Made by a program: the position numbers and the translations under genes. This document shows positions 57,541 to 64,000 of a stretch of 64,000 nt of DNA, in pieces; positions within the stretch are counted from its first letter, which is position 1; each line of letters opens with the position of its first letter. The notes below the pieces were generated by a model that did not search any database, was not told the DNA's origin, and saw nothing but the letters and a program-made list of their open reading frames with translations. Source of the DNA: Anthoceros angustus. Lineage: Eukaryota > Streptophyta > Anthocerotopsida > Anthocerotales > Anthocerotaceae. The stretch lies in contig MU008169.1 in assembly GCA_010909165.1 (NCBI GenBank), forward strand, positions 992,001 through 1,056,000. The letters run 5' to 3'.

Positions 57541-58025
57541 CACGCAGCGGCGCCTCAGGCGGCGGCGGCGGCGCCTCAGGCGGCGGGCGAGGCGGGCGGC
57601 GGCGGCGAGGCGGCGGCGGCGGCGCCTCAGGCGGCGGGGCATGGCGAGGCGGGCGAGCGGCGGCCGGGCGGGTGGGGGTTTCGCGGACGAGGCGGATAAG
57701 GGCGGGCTGCGTTGGGGCAAAACACGGGGCGGAGGAGGGGCTGCGGTGGCGGCGAGGGACGGAGGCGGGCGAGGCGGGCGAGGCAAGGCGGGCAAGGCGG
57801 GCGGGCGGGCTGCAGTCGGGCCGAGGCGGACGAGGCGGCGAGCCTTCACTGGGTGACGACGGAGGCGGCCACCGCAGCAAGGAGAGGCGGGCGAGGCGGC
57901 GAGGCGAGGCGGGCAAGGCGGGGAAGGCCGGGAGGCGGAGGAAGGCGGGCGGGCAAGGCGGGCAAGGCGGGCAAGGCGGGCAAGGCGGGCAAGGCGGGCA
58001 AGGCGGGCAAGGCGGGCGGGCGCGA
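57420..58025. repeat. GGCGG/GGCGGGC-rich microsatellite field, copy 1
   Basis: About 600 bases made mainly of GGCGG, GGCGGGC, GAGGCGG and CAAGGCGGG. Pure (GCAAGGCGG)n, at least seven units, is at about 57950-58015. Long Ala/Gly/Arg/Pro ORFs here are composition artefacts. Confidence 0.9.
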
Positions 58026-59159
58026 CTACGAGGGAGGAGGCACCAGAATAATCCTCCCATCCTTGCACCAAGCCGCAACTAACCTCGTCCCCATTTCTTC
58101 CCCGCCCATGGTGATGCCGAATTGTTTCATGCTCATTTCCTTGCAAGCGGTGACACGCAGTGGCGCAGTGCACCGCAGTATTATTGTAGGCTTCTGCGGT
58201 TGTGGGCGGGATGGCAGGCACCGGCCCACCCTCTCCTCCTCACATGCCGCAGGCCGCGCAGCCTGCAGCCACTGCATGTGTGGGGCAGCAGTGGAGGAGG
58301 GTTCCACGATCTCCTCCGAGCTCACCCGATCCTAATATGTGGAGTGAGTTGTTTTACAGGTCTTATGACCCCAAGAAGCCAATGCATCCTTTGTCCTACG
58401 AGGAGCTTGATGCGCTTTTGCAGCATGCGGAGGACCACAACGACCTCATCTGCCACATAGAGAACTACCCTTGGACTTGAAGTTCTTTTGGTGAGGAACG
58501 TGGTCGCGGTATTTGGGTGGACTGGACTTCCTATTGCGAGTGCCTTCCAGTGCAAACATACTTTTATTAACTATTTACTACAGTTCGATCCTTAAATTTT
58601 TTCTCTTTTCTTAATTTCATTATTGCAGGAACTTGTTTAAAATAAATATGGAAAATGAGAACACAGCATATTCAATTTTTCAACCTACCACATATTTGAT
58701 TATGTTTCACAACCTACAAGATATTTGATTATGCTTCGTAGCTCTAGTTTCAAGATCGACTAATAGTATGGCATACCAAAGAGGAGAGGCGGGCGGGGGC
58801 GCACTATTTCATGCATACCCATTTTGATGGGTGGCCATTGGGTCCTAACGATCCTGCGAGGCCTCGCGGTCCAAGCACCCGAGTCACCGGAGGAGGGGAG
58901 GCGGAGGAAGGCGGCCACTTCATGTCACCGGAGGACTTCAAGTGGATGGCCAAGTTTCACTCCGGCTTGACTCACGCAGTGCAGGCGGCCTCGGCGCTCG
59001 CCCCTCCGGATTTCATAAAGGAACTTTAGGGTTTTTGCGCACTCTATGTGTTTTGTCCCACGCGAACAAAAATTTTTGTTCAGCAACGCGTTCTGTTTAG
59101 GGTCCGGTAGGCCTCATAGGCAAGCCACATGCCCGTTTTAGGGTTCATGTGCTAAGAGG

Positions 59160-59790
59160 GTGGAGCGGCATGGTTTAGGCGGGGTTAGGGCAAGCGATTT
59201 GGCGGCGCGGCGGCGCCAGGCGGCGGCATGGTTTAGGCGGGGCGGCGGCGAGGCGGGCGGAGGCGAGGCGGGCGGGCGGGCGGGCGGCGGCGAGGCGGCG
59301 GCGGGCGAGGCGGCGGCGAGCACAAGGGGAGGCGGCGGCGGCGGCGGCGGCGAGCCTTCACTGGCAGCGCCCTCATTCTGGCGCGGCGGGCGGGCGGGCG
59401 AGGCGGCGGCGGCATGGACGGGGCGGGCGGCGGCGAGGCGGGCGGGCGGCGGGCGGGGGCGGCGGAGGAGGCGGAGGCGGGCGGCGGGGCAAGGCGGGGC
59501 GGAGGAGGGCTGCGGTGGCGGCGAGGGGCGGAGGCGGGCGGGCGGCGAGCAAAGCGAGGACTCAGCAGGCGGGCGGGCTGCAGTCAGCGAGGCGGGCGGA
59601 GGCGGCGGCCTTCACAGGTGACGACGGAGGCGGCAGTGCGAGCAAGGCGGGCGGGGCGGGGGCAAGGCGGCAAGGCGGAAGGCGGGAGGCGGAGGAAGGC
59701 GGTGGCGGCGCGGCGGCAGGCGGGCGGCGGGAGGAGGAGGCGATGGCGGGGAGCGGGCGGGCGCGACTACGAGGAGGAGGCGACCAGTAA
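59160..59790. repeat. GGCGG-rich microsatellite field, copy 2
   Basis: Counterpart of the copy 1 field, with different unit order and a short non-repeat island (CTTCACTGGCAGCGCCCTCA) near 59345. Confidence 0.9.
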
Positions 59791-60050
59791 CAATCCTCCC
59801 CATCCTTGCACCAAGCCGCAACTAACCTCGTCCCCATTTCTTCCCCATGGTGATGCCGAATTGTTTCATGCTCATTTCCTTGCAAGCGGTGACACGCAGT
59901 GGTCGGTGCCACCGCAGTATTATTGTAGGCTTCTGCGGTTGTGGGCGGGATGGCAGCACCGCCCACCCTCTCCTCCTCACATGCCGCAGCCGCGCAGCCC
60001 ACGCATGTGTGGGGCGGCGGTGGAGGAGGGTTCCACGATCTCCTCCGAGC

Positions 60051-60580
60051 TCACCCGATCCTAATATGTGGAGTGAGTTGTTTCTGGTCTTATGACCCCA
60101 AGAAGCCAATGCATCCTTTGTCCTCGAGGAGCTTGATGCGCTTTTGCAGGCGGGCGGAGGCGGAGGACCTAGCGACCTCATCGCCACATAGAGAACTACC
60201 CCTTGGACTTCGAAGTTCTTTTCGAGCTGAGGGAACGTGGTCGCAGGTATTTGGACTGGACCTGGACTTCCTATTGCGAGAGTGCCTTCCAGAAGCTGGG
60301 AGCGCACTATTTCATGCATACCCATTTTGATGGGTGGCCATTGGGTCCTAACGATCACTGCGAGGCCTCGCGGTCCAAGCACCCGGAGTCACTGGAGGAC
60401 TTCAAGGTGGATGGCCAAGTTTCACTCCGACGGCTTGACTCACAGTGCAGTGGCCTCGGCCTTCTCGCCCCTCCGGATTTCATCTCAACGTCTTCTACGA
60501 TTTGGACGCACGCCAACCATGTCTTGTGGGAGGAGATGAACGACCTCTACATCATCGAGGACAGTGATCATGGGGGTTAG
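60051..60580 (+). pseudogene. unrecognised protein remnant, most complete copy
   Basis: Reading across copies at 58337-58550, 58803-59030 and 60061-60580 gives protein-like stretches: MWSELF, YDPKKPMHPLSYEELDALLQ (copy 1), HAEDHNDLICHIENYP, LDFEVLFELRERGR, YLDWTWTSYCESAFQKLGA, HYFMHTHFDGWPLGPND, EDFKWMAKFHSGLTHAVQ (58.9-kb copy), and then HVLWEEMNDLYIIEDSDH. Each copy is frameshifted or interrupted by GGCGG blocks. No family recognised. Confidence 0.35.
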
Positions 60581-60589
60581 GACTGGTGG

Positions 60590-61563
60590 TCATGTGCTTT
60601 AGGCACCGTGGAGCAGGGGTTTTGATAGGACTTGATGTACGAGGCCTTGAGGAGGACTTGAGAAGGCGAAAATGGGCGGCGGAGGCGGCCGCCTGTGCGA
60701 ACGGAGGCCGTGGCCACCGTGAGACACCTCGGCCGGAGTGCGTGCAATTGCAAAATTGGGAGCGTACAAGGCGGGAGGCGGGAGGCGGAGGAGGCGGGCG
60801 GGCGGAGGCGGGCGGAGGCGGCGGCGGCGGCGGCGGGCGGGAGGCGGGCGGAGGCGGAGGCTCGGGAGGCGGCGCGACTACGAGGAATCGGACACGGTGT
60901 CGGAAGCGCAAGCCCGGTGCCTCCGGCCGAATGCAACGGCTCTGGAGGCGGCGGCGGGCGGAGGCGGAGGCGATGAGGCAGCGGAATGCTCGGCGTGGAG
61001 GCCATGGAGGGCACAATTAAGGTTCTCCGGATGATCAAGCGCATGGATGGAGGGAAGTAGGCGTAGGCGTCGTCATCCCTTGTGCTCGAGTTGCACATGT
61101 TTTGGTTTTGCATAGGGGCGAGGCATGCGGGAAGGCCGCAGAGGGAGATAGGGTTTGATGCTATTGCAATTTTGCGATGTGTGCGTGGACATCCTTTTGA
61201 TGAATGGAATGGCACCCTTATCATGTGAACGGCTGCGTTGGAGGGACCGTAAACTTTGTTGGTGAGGTATCGACACTGTGGTCTCATGTCCGAATCGCTT
61301 CACTTTCTTGGTGCCATCATCTCGCATTTGTGAAGCATGGAAGGATGTCCTACTCCGTCGTGGGATCGGAGTGGTAGAACAAATTTAAGCGTGGATTCCC
61401 CAAATCCCACCACGGAGTCGCCACATGCACCCGATTTCTTGAGGCAATCAGGCGGCTTCTATGTTCCAAAGAACATTTCAAACCCTCCACGCCACGTGTC
61501 AGCGTCTTCTTAGCAGGACAATGGAATCGTGATTTTGTGAGGAGCCTATCATCTTTGGAAACA
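60590..61563. other. GGCGG field 3 and unassigned sequence
   Basis: 60655-60990 is a third AGGCGG/GGCGGGC field. 61000-61563 is non-repetitive with no supportable gene. Confidence 0.5.
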
Positions 61564-63268
61564 TTGAGAAGGACGATCGTGCTCGCCACGGTAAAGCCTC
61601 TTTCGAATGAAAACAACATGGCCGGGTGCGACCATCATTGCATTCGCATACCATGGCGGCCGAGGTAGGGTTCGGCAACCACCGGTGGTTGTGACGTGTT
61701 AGGGTTTGCCATCCATGGCGGGCCATGGAAGAAAACTTTATGGCGGAAGGTAGGGTGGAAGGTGAAAACAATGTGTCACGGCTCTTTGTTTTGAAAGTTG
61801 CAAGGACAAAACATTTTCAACCGTACACCCTTTTCGAGGAGGCGTGTGTGTCCCCTTTGGTGCTTGGCATTTGTTGGTTAGGGCGCCAAAGCGGCCATGT
61901 GACCATGTCTTTGTAAAAAGATCATCTTTGGAATCTCTGACATATTCCTCAAGATCCCCACGGCTTGCATGGGTTTCGCGAAAAAAAAAATGTCCCATCC
62001 CCTCTGTCCCCTTTGGTATGCCATAGAATAGCCGTTAATTCTCATTATACCCTCTATATAACTTTGTCAATTCAGTCTCATTCCATGATAAAAATTCATC
62101 CTTAGTGGACAAAATTTTTCTTCTTCTTCTAAAATAATTTATTTCTTTAAATAAATTTACAAACTGTATAAATATTTTAAATATATATAAATTTTTATAT
62201 TTTAATAAATTTATATATTTAATAAATATTTGAAAATATACATGGAAGTCTGCATTGGGAATGAATAACTCCTAGGGCACCTAACAATTGGCGACCCGCC
62301 GGAGCCCAAGGCAGGATGTTTAGAGCTGGCAGCCCCCGTAAGACCATGACGTTGGGGTATTGGTGGCATCCCATCCGAGCATTGCTCCGCACGCAGCTGA
62401 GCCTTACTGAGGAGGACTTGAGAAGGACGATCGTGCTCGCCACGGTGAAGCAAGAGCTGCTCGAATGAAAACAACATGGTGTACTGCCGACCATCATTGC
62501 ATTCGCATACCATGGCGCGAGGTAGGGTTCGGCAACCACCTGGTGTGGTCGGCAGCGTGTTAGGGTTTGCCATCCATGGCGGGCCATGGAAGAAAACTTT
62601 ATGGCGGAAGGTAGGGTGGAAGGTGAAAACAATGTGTCACGGCTCTTTGTTTTGAAAGTTGCAAGGACAAAACATTTTCAACCGTACACCCTTTTCGAGG
62701 AGGCGTGTGTGTCCCCTTTGGTGCTTGGTTGGTTAGGGCGCCAAAGCGGCCATGTGACCATGTCTTTGTAAAAAGATACCGTCTTTGGAATCTCTGGCAT
62801 ATTCCTCAAGATCCCCACGGCTTGCATGGGTTTCATGAAAAAAAATGTCCCATCCTCATCCCCTTTGGTATGCCATAGAATAGCCGTTAATTCTCATTAT
62901 ACCCTCTATATAACTTTGTCAATTCGGTCTCATTCCATGATAAAATTCATCCTTAGTGGACAAAATTTTCTTCTTCTTCTAAAATAATTTATTTCTTTAA
63001 TAAATTTACAAACTGTATAAATATTTTAAATATATATAAATTTTTATATTTTAATAAATTTATATATTTAATAAATATTTGAAAATATACATGGAAGTCT
63101 GCATTGGGAATGAATAACTCCTAGGGCACCTAACAATTGGCGACCCGCCGGAGCCCAAGGCAGGATGTTTAGAGCTGGCAGCCCCCGTAAGACCATGACG
63201 TTGGGGTATTGGTGGCATCCCATCCGAGCATTGCTCCGTCCGCACGCAGCTGAGCCTTACTGAGGAGG
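61564..63268. repeat. 0.85-kb tandem duplication
   Basis: Copy 1 is 61564-62415 and copy 2 62417-63268. Both run from TTGAGAAGGACGATCGTGCT to GAGCCTTACTGAGGAGGA. A third copy restarts at about 63944 (GCGCGAGGTAGGGTTCGG) and runs off the window. Each copy carries a short open stretch starting MEENFMAEGRVEGENNVSRL and an AT-rich part with a DR1-like tail (CCTTAGTGGACAAAATTTT, CTTCTTCTTCT) at 62084-62135 and 62930-62985. Confidence 0.88.
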
Positions 63269-63289
63269 AGTTGCTGTCGTGATACAGGA

Positions 63290-63490
63290 TGAAACGGCTC
63301 TTCCGTGTCGGGTGCTGCTGTAGATGCCTTTGCTGCAGAGCTGAACAGAGATGTTATTGGCGGAAGAGTTGGAGCGGAGGTTGCGGAAGCCGGTTACGGG
63401 CCTGGTCGTGTGGGAATGGGAATCCGCAAGCTGTACGTCAGGCCACGCCCATCGGTTCTGGTGCGCCTGGTTAGGGTGACAGAGGTGAGA
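63290..63490 (+). other. open exon-like stretch, unrecognised
   Basis: Plus-strand frame with GAAVDAFAAELNRDVIGGRV, AEAGYGPGRVGMGIRKLYV and RPRPSVLVRLVRVTE, ending against a GAG|GTGAGA donor at about 63485. It looks like a genuine exon of unknown family, since the composition differs from the surrounding repeats. No start or downstream exon is identifiable. Confidence 0.35.
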
Positions 63491-63599
63491 CCACAAGGCA
63501 CAGGAGGGTGGTTGGGGTGTCATGGTGTCGCAAATCGCGGGGGTCCGTCACAGTTGGCCACGTCCTCATTGAGGTTTTTGTTTAGGCTAACCAGGTTTT

Positions 63600-63945
63600 G
63601 TGCTGTGATTGCACAGGTCCCTCCCCATGGCGGAGGCGGGGAGGAGGAGGCGGGAGGCGGAAGGGTGGAGGGCACCTTCCCTCCCCATGGCGGCGGAGGA
63701 GGCGAAGGAAGGGTGGAGGCGGCGGAGGCGGCGGAGGCGGGAGGGCACCTTGCCCTCCCCCATGGCGGCGGAGGAGGAGGCGGGAGGCGGAGGCTCGGGA
63801 GGCGGGGAGGGCACGGTGGCCTCCCGTGGCGGCAACGCCCTTGAGGCCGTAGGCAGCGGGGAAAACATATTCCCTCCCCATGGCGGAGGCTCGGGAGGCG
63901 GCGAGCAGGAGGAGGAGGAGGAGGGCACCTTGCCCTCCCCATGGC
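63600..63945. repeat. GGCGG field 4 with CTCCCCATGGCGG units
   Basis: At least four units of CTCCCCATGGCGGAGG / CCTCCCCCATGGCGGCGG alternate with GAGGCGG runs. The last unit fuses directly into the start of the third 0.85-kb copy (CTCCCCATGGCG|CGAGGTAGGG). Confidence 0.85.
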
Positions 63946-64000
63946 GCGAGGTAGGGTTCGGCAACCACCTGGTGTGGTCGGCAGCGTGTTAGGGTTTGCC

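Larger units (their letters stand above)
56868..60250. repeat. 1.69-kb tandem duplication with GGCGGG interruptions
   Basis: Copy 1 is 56868-58553 and copy 2 58554-60250. The first ~204 bases (AAACATACTTTTATTAACTA onward) are essentially identical. Later parts diverge by insertions and losses of GGCGG/AGGCGG blocks. Both end in TGCGAG(AG)TGCCTTCCAG. Confidence 0.85.

Noticed and set aside
57371-58335. Long Ala/Gly/Arg- or Pro-rich open frames on both strands
   Set aside because: They come from GGCGG microsatellite with no stops in any frame. No start context, splice sites or domain supports a protein.

Overview
The window is nuclear DNA of a land plant. It holds intron-bearing plant gene families: a GAUT galacturonosyltransferase, a CYP72-clan P450, an AP2/ERF factor, a plastid ACT-domain protein, a SETD6-like methyltransferase, an alpha-glucan water dikinase, a Gnk2-domain secreted protein, a PADRE/DUF4228 protein and a TAF4 fragment. 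Introns are short (about 60-250 bases) with plant-type GT-AG borders. Intergenic DNA is full of tandem repeats, a Copia relic and segmental duplications. A compact-gene lineage such as a bryophyte or lycophyte would fit, but I cannot name the species.

Layout. 0.3-2.3 kb: GAUT8/QUA1-like gene (-). 4.4-6.5 kb: five-exon P450 (+). 7.1-8.8 kb: decayed Ty1/Copia 5' end with LTR, primer-binding site and gag. 10.7-13.4 kb: nested tandem duplications. 13.6-17.5 kb: probable transposon remnant, with an array of GTAGTAAA-like motifs and a decayed minus-strand coiled-coil ORF. 18.0-18.35 kb: minisatellite. 20.8-22.2 kb: ERF gene whose C-terminus lies in a shifted frame. 23.2-23.7 kb: 24-bp minisatellite. 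24.0-26.0 kb: eight-exon ACR11/12-like gene (-). 26.6-27.9 kb: longer-period tandem repeat. 29.3-31.3 kb: SET-domain gene (-), divergent from the 29-exon glucan water dikinase at 32.3-39.2 kb (+). 39.8 kb: Gnk2 protein (+). 40.5-41.1 kb: PADRE protein (-).

43-57 kb is an array of about five related units. Each has an AT-rich spacer, a plus-strand gene of an unrecognised family with a KOW-like segment, and usually an inverted fragment of the neighbouring dikinase gene that includes its introns. In the third unit the family exons are replaced by the C-terminal half of TAF4, with every splice phase preserved. 57-64 kb is a set of 1.69-kb and 0.85-kb tandem duplications broken up by GGCGGG/AGGCGG microsatellite.

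Functionally, the intact genes are independent loci: pectin synthesis, P450 oxidation, transcription control, plastid nitrogen metabolism (ACR11-type), lysine methylation, starch phosphorylation, and two proteins of stress- or defence-linked families. The most interesting structure is the 43-57 kb array: four antisense-oriented pieces of the dikinase gene, centred on its phosphohistidine exons, lie downstream of plus-strand genes. They could supply antisense RNA against the parent gene 7-18 kb away, or could be ordinary duplication debris.
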